A stretch of DNA of 64,000 nt from Pseudomonas sp. AB6 (GCF_034314105.1 NZ_JAVIWJ010000001.1:841501-905500); one strand, 5' to 3'; shown: positions 44,048-50,964, counted from the stretch's first letter. Notes: a model not told the origin generated them from the letters alone. Numbers and translations are program-made.

Positions 44048-44974
44048 TCAAGCCTTGGCGGCGAGCAATGCCTCAAGCTTTTCTTGGTCGCGAGCGAACT
44101 GACGAATACCTTCAGCCAATTTCTCAGTCGCCATGGCGTCTTCGTTCGATGCCCAGCGGAACTGATTTTCAGTCAAGCTTTGACGCGGTTCGCCGGAGTT
44201 GCCCGGAGCAAGTTTGCGCTCTAGCGTGCCCATGTCTTTAGATAGTTGCTCCAGCAGGTCTGGGCTGATGGTCAGGCGATCACAGCCGGCTAGTTGCTCG
44301 ATCTGGCTCAGGTTGCGGAAGCTGGCGCCCATCACCACGGTCTTGTAGTCGTTGGACTTGTAGTAGTTGTAGATCTTGCTCACCGACTGCACGCCAGGAT
44401 CATCGGCGCCTACGAAGTCGTGGCCGGCTGATTTTTTGTACCAGTCGTAAATTCTGCCCACAAACGGGGAGATCAAAAACACACCCGCTTCAGCACAGGC
44501 TACTGCCTGAGCAAATGAGAACAACAGGGTGAGGTTGGTCTGGATGCCGCTTTTTTCCAGCTTCTCGGCGGCACGTATGCCTTCCCAGGTCGATGCAAGT
44601 TTGATCAGTATCCGCTCGCGACCGATGCCGGCTTCGTCATACAAACCGATAAGGCGTTCGCCACGTTCGATCATGGCGTTAGTATCGAACGAGAGGCGGG
44701 AATCTACTTCAGTAGACACACGACCCGGTACGACTTTAAGAATTTTCTGACCGATTGCGACGGCGAAACGGTCGCAGGCCAAGCCAATATCGTTCTTGCT
44801 GCCTTTGAACGCTTCCTGGAGCAACTCATCGTTGCTCGAACTTGAAGCGGCCTTGAGTAATAAAGATGGGTTGGTCGTGGCATCCACCGGCTTAAGGCGG
44901 GCGATGGCATCAAAGTCGCCGGTGTCGGCGACTACAGTGGTGATTTTCTTGAGTTGTTCCAGCTTGGAAGTCAT
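44048..44974 (-). CDS. tal: Transaldolase
   Basis: A 308-residue pentose-phosphate enzyme moving a dihydroxyacetone unit between sugar phosphates. Signature [10 protein letters not shown] and the Schiff-base Lys125 in [12 protein letters not shown] are present; [11 protein letters not shown] and [13 protein letters not shown] are further class motifs. The ATG at 44974 begins the conserved [10 protein letters not shown]; the longer frame upstream is rejected. Confidence 0.96.
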   Translation of the reverse strand: MTSKLEQLKKITTVVADTGDFDAIARLKPVDATTNPSLLLKAASSSSNDELLQEAFKGSKNDIGLACDRFAVAIGQKILKVVPGRVSTEVDSRLSFDTNAMIERGERLIGLYDEAGIGRERILIKLASTWEGIRAAEKLEKSGIQTNLTLLFSFAQAVACAEAGVFLISPFVGRIYDWYKKSAGHDFVGADDPGVQSVSKIYNYYKSNDYKTVVMGASFRNLSQIEQLAGCDRLTISPDLLEQLSKDMGTLERKLAPGNSGEPRQSLTENQFRWASNEDAMATEKLAEGIRQFARDQEKLEALLAAKA

Positions 44975-45126
44975 GAGTGTGCTCTGTCCTGTGCGGTTAG
45001 ATGACATTACCCGAGCGCTGCCGACCACTCAAGAAAACATCTTTCTAAATGCGTCTTGAGGCGGATGGGCAATCGAAGAACATTTGAGCCCCATCCGCAC
45101 AGCTTGTTCCGTGAACTTACAGATAA

Positions 45127-46137
45127 CTAGCGACCTTCCAGCAGCTCTGCCGCTTGATCCAGCAGCGCCAGTGGGTTCTGCGCTTTATGTATGTCAACTG
45201 ACAGCAGTTGCCGAAAGCGCCGTGCCCCGGGAAACCCCGTGCCAAGCCCCAGTACATGGCGAGTGATGTGATGCATCGACCCGCCGTTCTCAATATGCGC
45301 GGCAATATAAGGTCTCAACGCCGACAGCGCTTGCGCCCGGGAGATCACTGGCGCGGTGCTGCCAAAAAGCCGTTGATCGACGGCAGCCAGAATGTATGGA
45401 TTATGGTAAGCCTCGCGGCCCAGCATCACCCCATCAAAGACTTGCAAATGCTCGGCGCACTGGTCGAGGGTCTTGATGCCACCGTTCAGAATAATTTCCA
45501 AATCGGGAAAATCTGCCTTCAGCTTTGCCGCTACGTCATACCGCAGCGGCGGAATATCGCGATTCTCTTTCGGCGACAAACCCTCAAGAATCGCGATCCT
45601 CGCATGCACGGTAAAGCTGGTACAACCCGCTTCATGCACCTGCCCGACAAAATCACACAGCTCGGCGTAGCTGTCTCGGCCATTGATTCCGATGCGATGT
45701 TTCACGGTCACCGGAATAGCCACTGCATCCCGCATTGCCTTCACACAATCCGCTACCAGCCCCGGATGCGCCATCAACACAGCACCGATCAAATTGTTTT
45801 GCACCCGATCACTCGGGCAGCCCACATTCAGATTGACCTCGTCATAACCGGCAGTCTCCGCCATGCGCGCGCACGTTGCCAAGTCTCCAGGGACGCTGCC
45901 ACCCAATTGCAAAGCCAATGGATGCTCGGCCTGGTCATGGCGCAGGAAGCGCTCGTGATCGCCATTGAGTAAGGCGCCGGTAGTGACCATCTCAGTGTAG
46001 AGAAGCGCATGCTTTGACAGTAGCCGCAGGAAGTACCGGCAATGATGATCGGTCCAATCCATCATGGGGGCAACAGAGAAACGCCTAGACACCGTAGAGC
46101 TTGTGTTTACAGGGTATATAGCTGATTTCGGTAACAT
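45127..46137 (-). CDS. dusA: tRNA-dihydrouridine synthase A, with element-supplied 5' end
   Basis: A 336-residue FMN flavoenzyme that reduces uridines in the D-loop of tRNA. SVAPMMDWTDHHCRY (FMN site), the catalytic Cys in NVGCPSDRVQNN, TVKHRIGI and NGGIKTLDQC are intact. The first 17 residues (MLPKSAIYPVNTSSTVS) are unlike a normal DusA start. They lie on the element side of a 7-bp core (46078-46084), so they appear to have been provided by the inserted prophage, as is known for dusA-targeting elements. The start codon, ribosome site (GTAGAGAAA) and promoter therefore also come from foreign DNA. Confidence 0.94.
   Translation of the reverse strand: MLPKSAIYPVNTSSTVSRRFSVAPMMDWTDHHCRYFLRLLSKHALLYTEMVTTGALLNGDHERFLRHDQAEHPLALQLGGSVPGDLATCARMAETAGYDEVNLNVGCPSDRVQNNLIGAVLMAHPGLVADCVKAMRDAVAIPVTVKHRIGINGRDSYAELCDFVGQVHEAGCTSFTVHARIAILEGLSPKENRDIPPLRYDVAAKLKADFPDLEIILNGGIKTLDQCAEHLQVFDGVMLGREAYHNPYILAAVDQRLFGSTAPVISRAQALSALRPYIAAHIENGGSMHHITRHVLGLGTGFPGARRFRQLLSVDIHKAQNPLALLDQAAELLEGR
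46078..46084. other. Probable attL core in dusA
   Basis: GAAACGC on the plus strand (GCGTTTC in dusA sense, codons Arg-Phe of RRFSVAP). The same 7 bases in the same codon phase recur at 50464-50470. Dus-directed integrases use this end of the gene. Confidence 0.6.
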
Positions 46138-46195
46138 TTTTCTCTACGTGTTCACAGCGGGTTTCAGGGCGATTTAGGGCTTTTTTTCAGCTCGA

Positions 46196-46232
46196 TGGTA
46201 CAACGTACCAACTCAAAACCGGCGTGTACCAA
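46196..46232. repeat. GTACCA repeats at the left end (possible integrase arm sites)
   Basis: TGGTAC (46196-46201), CGTACCA (46204-46210) and TGTACCA (46225-46231) lie between dusA and the integrase. The complementary TGGTACGAA pair at 50436-50455 marks the opposite end. Arm-type binding sites are a reasonable reading, but unproven. Confidence 0.45.
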
Positions 46233-46238
46233 ATCGAT

Positions 46239-46605
46239 ATGGCAACTATCAGGATCAGAAAACGGGCCGACGGAACGGCCAGCTATACCGCTCAAATCCG
46301 AATCATGCGTCAAGGAGTGCAAGTCTACCAAGAGAGTAAGACCTTCGCCCGGAAACAGGCAGCGCAGGCTTGGACTCGTTCGTGTGAAACAGAGTTGGAT
46401 CAACCCGGCGCCATCGAGAGAGCGAACCGCAAGGGCGTCACCATCAAGGACATGATCAATCGGTACCTACTGGAGATGGAGAAGGTCAGACCCTTGGGAA
46501 AGACCAAGCGGGCCACCCTTGTGGCGATCAGTGTCGCCGACTTCGGCAACCTGAAAGACACGGACATCAATAGCCGGCGATTGGTCGAATTCGCCCGGTG
46601 GCGTA
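46239..46605 (+). pseudogene. Tyrosine-type integrase, 3'-truncated
   Basis: About 120 residues of a phage integrase. An N-terminal arm-binding region (MATIRIRKRADGTASYTAQI, KTFARKQAAQAW) and the start of the core-binding helical domain (TIKDMINRYLLEMEK, GNLKDTDINSRRLVEFARWRM) are present. The homology then stops where minus-strand tail-gene sequence begins. The catalytic domain with the R-H-R-Y residues is absent, so no recombinase can be made. The location beside the 5' end of dusA fits the family that targets this gene. ATG 46239 is preferred; a GTG at 46224 is in frame. Confidence 0.85.
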
Positions 46606-46619
46606 TGAGCGCTGAATTC

Positions 46620-46845
46620 TGCGCCACTTCGAAGGTATCCTTGCCCGACGCCCCAGTTCAATCAACATGCCCTGTTGGTCCTCTGGCCAAAGGCTAATGG
46701 CGTAGGCTTTGCGTTCTTCCAGAATCTGCTCGTAGTCGATCTGCTCGACCACTTGCGGTGCGGGCAATTGGCTCAGGTCGATAGCCGTAAAGGTGTTCAT
46801 ACGCCGGCCCCTAGTTGCAGGGGAATGCGCAGGTTTTGGGGTACG
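46620..46845 (-). pseudogene. Baseplate genes W (tail end) and J (start), P2 type
   Basis: J begins at 46800 with MNTFTAIDLSQLPAPQVVEQ and continues DYEQILEERKAYAISLWPEDQQ, then loses similarity to J near 46665. In another frame the preceding bases read VPQNLRIPLQLGAGV and end at a TGA that overlaps the J ATG. This is the C-terminus of the neighbouring W wedge protein with the usual overlap. Only about 15 residues of W and 45 of J remain. Confidence 0.75.
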
Positions 46846-47196
46846 TTTCAAGTGGTGCGCGTTGCTGTCATATTCGATAACCGTACCGTCGCGATAGGTA
46901 CGGCGATGCAAACCGCCACGGTCGCCGTTGGCGGGTATCGCATTACAGTAAACCCCGGTGACGACGACCCCGTTGGCCAACTGGCCGGATGGACTCAACA
47001 AAAGCACTTGCTCATTGACCGTCGGCGGGTCCCAATCGACATCCGCCCCGGCCCGCAGGGCCAGCCATGGCAGCCAGCCGGTGAGTAAATCACCGGTTTT
47101 AACGCGGACACGGGGCGGCACCATCTGAACTTCGGCGATGGTACCGAAGCGGATTAAATTTTCGAGCATGCGGGCGATAGCGGCGAAATCGTTCAT
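46846..47196 (-). pseudogene. Baseplate spike protein V, N-terminal half
   Basis: Starts MNDFAAIARMLENLIRFGTI and follows the P2 gpV pattern: VQMVPPRVRVKTGDLLTGWLPWLALRAG (written here only to mark the OB-fold region in parts), VNEQVLLLSPSGQL, and GTVIEYDSNAHHL at about residue 115. There it runs straight into the W remnant without a stop, so a deletion fused V to W and J. The C-terminal spike part is missing. Confidence 0.78.
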
Positions 47197-47293
47197 GCCG
47201 CCATAGTGGCGTTCACGCGTGCGGGGCGCAGCTAGAGGGGGTTGTGTGGGGCTCTGCTACAGAGTACACCGCCCAACTTTCAATGCGCGGAGA

Positions 47294-47584
47294 TCACCAG
47301 TCGCGATTACGTTCATTGCGTTCATGAAGAATGCGAACAATTGAGATGATCTCGTGGGCCACATGATAAGCAACGATAAAGGGGTAGCGGGTTAAAACTA
47401 ACTCACGAACATCGGGCGCTTGGGAGGGACGGCCCATGCCTCTAAAGGTTTTCAACTGCTCGATGGAGTCAAAAATGTCCGCGATAACAGCGTCAGCTCT
47501 TCCGTTGCCTAGGTGCGATACATAGTGTTCATGGATCGCATCCAGGTCGCTTTGCGCTTTTTCAGTCAGTTCGATTAGCAGCAC
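47294..47584 (-). CDS. ParE/RelE-family toxin
   Basis: A 96-residue toxin-like protein: MLLIELTEKAQSDLDAIHEHY, then GRPSQAPDVRELVLTRYPFIVAYHV and a final ISIVRILHERNERNRDW. This is the ParE subgroup pattern (gyrase-directed in studied members), although RelE-type mRNA cleavage cannot be excluded. It overlaps the antitoxin gene by 23 bases, which supports translational coupling. It appears intact, unlike the surrounding phage genes. Confidence 0.87.
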   Translation of the reverse strand: MLLIELTEKAQSDLDAIHEHYVSHLGNGRADAVIADIFDSIEQLKTFRGMGRPSQAPDVRELVLTRYPFIVAYHVAHEIISIVRILHERNERNRDW

Positions 47585-47813
47585 GCTTTACCCACTTGGC
47601 TTTAACGGTTTCTAGATCAGTTACCCTGCCAGCCTCGACATCCGCCATACCTTCGGCGATGGCTTTGACGTGCCAGGATTCAGATTCAACATAACGAGCC
47701 AACGCGCGTTTGAGATGATATTGACGATCACGATCAGTAGCCTGGGCCAGTTGATCAAGCTTTTCTACCAACACATCTTCCACGCGAAATGACAAAACAG
47801 GCGAAGCCATCAT
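47562..47813 (-). CDS. Ribbon-helix-helix antitoxin (ParD/CopG type)
   Basis: 83 residues. The N-terminal ribbon-helix-helix segment VLSFRVEDVLVEKLDQLAQATDRDRQYHLKRAL (positions 5-37) binds DNA, and a C-terminal helical tail (ADVEAGRVTDLETVKAKW) should wrap the toxin. Two adjacent ATGs (47813, 47810) follow GAGGAAG. A longer in-frame start would read through the palindromic operator at 47832-47848 and is rejected. Confidence 0.87.
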   Translation of the reverse strand: MMASPVLSFRVEDVLVEKLDQLAQATDRDRQYHLKRALARYVESESWHVKAIAEGMADVEAGRVTDLETVKAKWVKRAANRTD

Positions 47814-47831
47814 TTCTTCCTCATGAAGTTC

Positions 47832-47848
47832 TGTATACGTCGTATACA
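47832..47848. promoter_or_regulatory. Palindromic operator of the ParD/ParE-like pair
   Basis: TGTATACGTCGTATACA is a perfect 8+1+8 palindrome 18 bases upstream of the antitoxin start. This is where toxin-antitoxin operons are normally autoregulated. Confidence 0.8.
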
Positions 47849-48080
47849 ATATTGATTAATGTAATCAACTGCTAAACATAATGCAACTAGGCGCTAATGT
47901 TTGCACAAGGAAGAAGGGCGCATTTGTCTTGATAGCTCGGGACATTCAACCCTGTTTCGCGCCTGAAACTGGGACACCAATTATTTTTGCGGTGTTGCTA
48001 TGAAACAAAAAAATTTGCTTGCCGTTTGTCGGTTTATTCCTGAAGTACATTCTGAGAAGTAGCTTGCTAGCTTGTATCGG
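47849..48080. other. AT-rich non-coding stretch upstream of the toxin-antitoxin pair
   Basis: No gene is supported. The AT-rich part near the operator probably carries the antitoxin promoter. A 20-codon open frame at 48000-48062 (MKQKNLLAVCRF...) lacks a ribosome site and resembles nothing I know. Confidence 0.4.
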
Positions 48081-48536
48081 TCAGTCGGCGAGGTGCCTCA
48101 GCAAACTGTCGCGGACCATCTCCAGATCCGCAGCAGTAAACCCCAACTGCTCCCGTTTCGCATAACGAACATCCGCCGCTCCTTTTCCGGGACGGTTTTT
48201 CAATCCGTACTGGTGAACCCTGGCAATACGGGCGATACGCCCGGTAAAGCCCACCGTAATCGCGTTCGCATCGCCCTTTGCCTTCAGGTAACGGGCGGTG
48301 CGCAGCTTTTTGAACATCTTGGCTTTGAGCTGAATACGGCCTTGTTTACTCCGCAAATTGCGTTGCTTTCGCGGCGTGAACGCGCTGCCTGAGGGCGTGC
48401 GCTGGGAGGTGATGCGTTGCTGTTGGCTTCGGCGTAGCTGCTTTGCAATGCCTTGTGCCAGGCTGATGCAGGCGGCGGGTTCAAGCTTGTTGAGCAGGAC
48501 GCCGACCCAGTCTTCCAAGCCATCGAGATCACTCAT
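48081..48536 (-). CDS. Phage tail completion protein S (virion morphogenesis)
   Basis: 151 residues, the normal length of P2 gpS. It starts MSDLDGLEDWVGVLLNKL; the basic central part (TPSGSAFTPRKQRNLRSK, MFKKLRTARYLKAK) and GFTGRIARIARVHQYGLKNRP are family hallmarks. The start overlaps the end of R by eight bases, as in P2-like phages. It looks intact but has no partners left to work with. Confidence 0.9.
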   Translation of the reverse strand: MSDLDGLEDWVGVLLNKLEPAACISLAQGIAKQLRRSQQQRITSQRTPSGSAFTPRKQRNLRSKQGRIQLKAKMFKKLRTARYLKAKGDANAITVGFTGRIARIARVHQYGLKNRPGKGAADVRYAKREQLGFTAADLEMVRDSLLRHLAD

Positions 48537-48834
48537 GGCGATCCGGCCGTGGGTGCGGGGTGGTTAATGCCATGGCATCGCCCGCTTGCGGGGGTTGCCA
48601 CTCGGCGAGGAGTTCGCCGTTGGCGTAGACCTGAACTGGCTCGGCGTCTTGATAGGCGGTGTATTGCGGTTCTGAAGCGTGGCGCAGGTCGTAGCTGTAT
48701 TCGAATGACAGGCTAGTGGCTGCCGTGCAGCGGACGCTGCCGTTGTCGATGAATATCAGCAGGCGATCAGGGTCGTGTTTGAGTTCTGAGATGGATGTCA
48801 GCAGGTGGGCGCGAAGGTTGTCGGACTTGTTCAT
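48529..48834 (-). pseudogene. Phage tail completion protein R with internal deletion
   Basis: 101 residues against about 150 in P2-like relatives. The N-terminus (MNKSDNLRAHLLTSISELKHDPDRL, here spanning residues 1-25) and the C-terminus (EPVQVYANGELLAEWQPPQAG) both match R. Around residue 47 the frame jumps from LSFEYSY to DLRHASEPQYTA, indicating an in-frame loss of roughly 50 codons. The product would lack the middle of the protein. Confidence 0.75.
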
Positions 48835-49025
48835 GGGGCGACCTGCTGTTGCTGATAGAGCATCTCGACTTGGGCTGCGCATTCGGCCCAAGCGGACTCG
48901 ACCCGCTCTTGATCGGTCAGTAACTCGCCGTTATGGGTTGGCTGTGTCGCCGGTAGGCTGCAGGGCACTACGGCCGGACAACCAGTGACGGTAACCCTGC
49001 AGCACGGAGCTAAATTTGGACGCAA
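48831..49025 (-). pseudogene. Rz1-like outer-membrane spanin, 5'-truncated
   Basis: The C-terminal part of an Rz1/LysC-type spanin: CPAVVPCSLPATQPTHNGEL, then DQERVESAWAECAAQVEMLY. Its stop overlaps the R start (ATGA), as in P2-like lysis cassettes. The lipoprotein signal that should precede the Pro/Cys segment is missing, replaced by unrelated bases near 49020. Holin, endolysin and Rz are absent. Confidence 0.7.
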
Positions 49026-49069
49026 ACCTCCTACAGACGCATCACAGCAACCCGTGCGATTTAAGGATC

Positions 49070-49331
49070 GCCATCGGAAAAAGGTAATTTAGGTGAAACG
49101 AGGGTGCAATCGGGCTAGAGGCCACGTTTTTTCTGCCTCAAGGACATTACTTAGAAAGGTAATTTGAAAAAGGAAATGTGATCGTAAGCTATTGATTTTA
49201 AAGGGCGGTGCATAAAGCTCAGATTACAACCGACCAATATTACCTTTTCTATATTAGTAAAACCTAAATTAAATCAATAGCTTGAGGCGTTAATCGAGAC
49301 CAAATTACTTTTATTACCTTTTTCCGGTGGC
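49070..49331. repeat. 262-bp AT-rich element bounded by 19-bp inverted repeats
   Basis: GCCATCGGAAAAAGGTAAT (49070-49088) and its complement ATTACCTTTTTCCGGTGGC (49313-49331) differ at one base. Inside are AGAAAGGTAATTTG (49153-49166) versus the inverted form ending at 49250, and an exact 13-bp pair AAGCTATTGATTT (49186-49198) / AAATCAATAGCTT (49271-49283). The motif AAGGTAAT thus occurs twice in each orientation, pointing inward from both ends. No open frame of note lies inside. It looks like paired transposon ends or a MITE; no target duplication is visible. Confidence 0.65.
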
Positions 49332-49628
49332 TCTCCCCAAAAACGCCGACTAGCACACACGTAGACGTCGATGCACATGCTCGCGAAACCTAGCGCTAGC
49401 GCTGTCGCGGACTCATTGAACTAGGAGGTTGAAAGCTTAAATGCTAAAAAATTGCTACACGACGAGCTGGTACCCGCCGCAACACGAACATAGCTGAACC
49501 GGGTGCCATTTTGGCGGGAGAGCCTCCCAGGGCAGTCCGCGAGGCCGCAAACCGCTGACTAGGGAGTGGACTTCCTGTTTGAGAACCATGGGCGAATGAG
49601 CCAGGAAGCTTGCCACGCAGCTATGATG
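49332..49628. other. Unassigned non-coding stretch between the repeat element and mqsA
   Basis: About 300 bases with normal GC content and no convincing gene on either strand. It contains small inverted repeats (AGCGCTAGCGCT at 49393-49404; GGGAG-AG-CCTCCC near 49516-49529). Either phage remnant or regulatory DNA; not recognised. Confidence 0.3.
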
Positions 49629-50036
49629 TTACGCGGCCCTGACCTCACTTAATAACTCGGGGTGATGGTCTAGCAGCCTCAACAACAAGACAAGAGACAG
49701 CGGTGGCTTGGTCTTGCCAGTTTCGTATCGGGAAAAAGCATTAGCACCGCCCCCGAAAATTTCAGCCGCTTGGCGCTGATCGAGCGATAATTTCTTGCGC
49801 ACAGTACTGATAAAAGCGGGGTCAACAATGGCTGCGTTTACTTGTTTCGAAAACTGGCGCATTTCACGCATTACCCGATCCGATTCAGTCGCGTCCAGTA
49901 TGGATTCCGCACAGGCCGGGCAGAAGTCCCCAGTCACCGCAGTAATAACGGTGCTTTCACCCTTGTAGGTATAGGGCAGGTCGCGGGTGTCGTGGATCAG
50001 TTCCGCCGCACCACAAACAGGGCATTTCATATTCAT
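49629..50036 (-). CDS. mqsA: Antitoxin MqsA
   Basis: 135 residues (133 from the second ATG). The N-terminal zinc-binding domain has CPVCGAAEL and FCPACAESI; the C-terminal helix-turn-helix has RKKLSLDQRQAAEIFGGGANAFSRYETGKT, the DNA-recognition hallmark of MqsA. In E. coli MqsA neutralises MqsR and represses its own operon. AAGGAG lies directly before the ATG at 50036, within the 3' end of mqsR, keeping the native overlap. All key residues appear intact although its toxin gene is broken. Confidence 0.93.
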   Translation of the reverse strand: MNMKCPVCGAAELIHDTRDLPYTYKGESTVITAVTGDFCPACAESILDATESDRVMREMRQFSKQVNAAIVDPAFISTVRKKLSLDQRQAAEIFGGGANAFSRYETGKTKPPLSLVLLLRLLDHHPELLSEVRAA

Positions 50037-50327
50037 AACTCCTTGAAGGAACGATCAGCACGTCAGCAATGACTGTCAGCTTTAAATACACGTCGCCAAC
50101 GGTTGTGCTGGGGCGGTATACGTCTTGCCAGACGGCGTGATCGGCGTGGGTGGTCATGCTTTTGTAGAAATCTGGTGGCGTGAGAGCCGCCACGATGGCC
50201 AGCATATCCGTAAGCCCAGATCCAAGTCCGTTGCGCCGACTCGCGCAGCATTTGTGGTACGTACCTTGCCCGCTTCGATCAGGGCTTTGACGGTGGTCAG
50301 TTTGCTGTGGGGGGTTCGTTTTTCCAT
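50033..50327 (-). pseudogene. mqsR: Toxin MqsR, inactivated by two frameshifts
   Basis: The frame starts MEKRTPHSKLTTVKALIEAG, a close match to the MqsR N-terminus, and runs to LDLGL. Near 50207-50212 one base is missing, after which another frame continues DMLAIVAALTPPDFYKSM, THADHAVWQDVYRP and VYLKLTVIADVLIV. Near 50055 a second base is missing, so the expected ending (SFKEL then TGA overlapping the mqsA start) is in yet another frame. No full MqsR ribonuclease can be produced. Order toxin-antitoxin is as in E. coli. Confidence 0.88.
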
Positions 50328-50339
50328 GAAAAAGATATT

Positions 50340-50352
50340 AACCTAATAGGTT
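50340..50352. promoter_or_regulatory. MqsA operator
   Basis: AACCTAATAGGTT is an exact AACCT-N3-AGGTT palindrome, the known MqsA recognition pattern, 12 bases upstream of the mqsR start. A further AGGTT half-site lies at 50367-50371. Confidence 0.88.
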
Positions 50353-50435
50353 TAAATTTGGCAAATAGGTTATTTTTGTCAGAAGCTGCTTCAGATGAGC
50401 GAGAGTAAATCTCCGGCGACCGTTTGGGTGGGGAG

Positions 50436-50455
50436 TGGTACGAAACTGGTACGAA
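50436..50455. repeat. Direct repeat TGGTACGAA at the right end
   Basis: TGGTACGAA occurs at 50436-50444 and 50447-50455, 9 bases inside the proposed right core. It matches the GTACCA motifs beside the integrase at the opposite end, in inverted orientation. Confidence 0.5.
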
Positions 50456-50463
50456 GGGAGATT

Positions 50464-50499
50464 GAAACGCTCACAGGCCTTTGTTCCCGGAGTGCGCAT
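50464..50499 (-). pseudogene. dusA: Original 5' end of dusA (attR side)
   Basis: Read on the minus strand, ATG at 50499 gives MRTPGTKACERF, ending in the GCGTTTC core. Joining it at the core to the resident gene continues in phase as SVAPMMDW, which would restore a dusA of ordinary length. The duplicated core is GAAACGC at 50464-50470. Inferred from phase and position. Confidence 0.6.
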
Positions 50500-50691
50500 T
50501 CTTAGCGGGTCCAATCCTTCAGCGCGCTTGGCCTCATAGAACTTTTCCAGTCCCTCGTATTGAGGCATGAGGCCACATTTCGATGCGACGTTGACCACAA
50601 GCAGCACTTTGCCCTCAAGCGGCGCCAACGTAGTTGAATCCCCCGTAATGGAAAGTGAAGCCCAAGCCAAGCAAAATTTCCATACTGCCAC
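50500..50691 (-). pseudogene. Glutathione peroxidase, truncated
   Basis: A GPx N-terminal fragment: GDSTTLAPLEGKVLLVVNVA, with the peroxidatic Cys in NVASKCGL, and PQYEGLEKFYEAKRAEGL. The family motif with the Gln (FPANxFxxQEPG) and all downstream parts are missing. The frame instead runs without a stop into the dusA start fragment. The upstream start is also unclear. A deletion next to the element probably removed the rest. Confidence 0.72.
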
Positions 50692-50964
50692 CTGCCATCA
50701 AACTGACCGTTTTTTTCTGTCCTCGCTCGCAACATTTTCATCGGTTGCTCATCGTGGCTATCAACTCCTTTGCTGATAACGCTTTGCGCCGAATCTGAAT
50801 GGATTGAAACGGACCAGTGCGCAGCTTGGCTGCGGTCTTATCGGAAATTGGGACAACGCGTTTAGGGTCGGACACCGTCAATATCTAACGAACTGAACGA
50901 AACTGAACTAAGTTGTACTTAATTTATTGTTGCTCGCAGTCAGAGCTCCAGCCGAGTGAGGCTC

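Larger units (their letters stand above)
46085..50470. mobile_element. Collapsed P2-like prophage integrated in dusA
   Basis: A 4.4-kb relic between duplicated GAAACGC cores. In order from dusA: integrase stump (plus), then on the minus strand J, W and V tail fragments, a toxin-antitoxin pair, S, R and an Rz1 tail. An inverted-repeat element and mqsRA follow. The surviving phage genes keep P2 order (Rz1-R-S-V-W-J); head, DNA replication, regulator and most tail genes are gone, so it cannot be a functional phage. Base composition is mixed, with AT-rich patches at 47.85-48.06 and 49.07-49.33 kb. Confidence 0.85.

Noticed and set aside
48000..48062. 20-codon frame MKQKNLLAVCRF... between the toxin-antitoxin pair and S
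   Set aside because: No ribosome site, no recognised family, AT-rich context where short frames are expected.
46239..50470. Functional prophage
   Set aside because: The integrase lacks its catalytic domain, and most head, tail, lysis and replication genes are missing.
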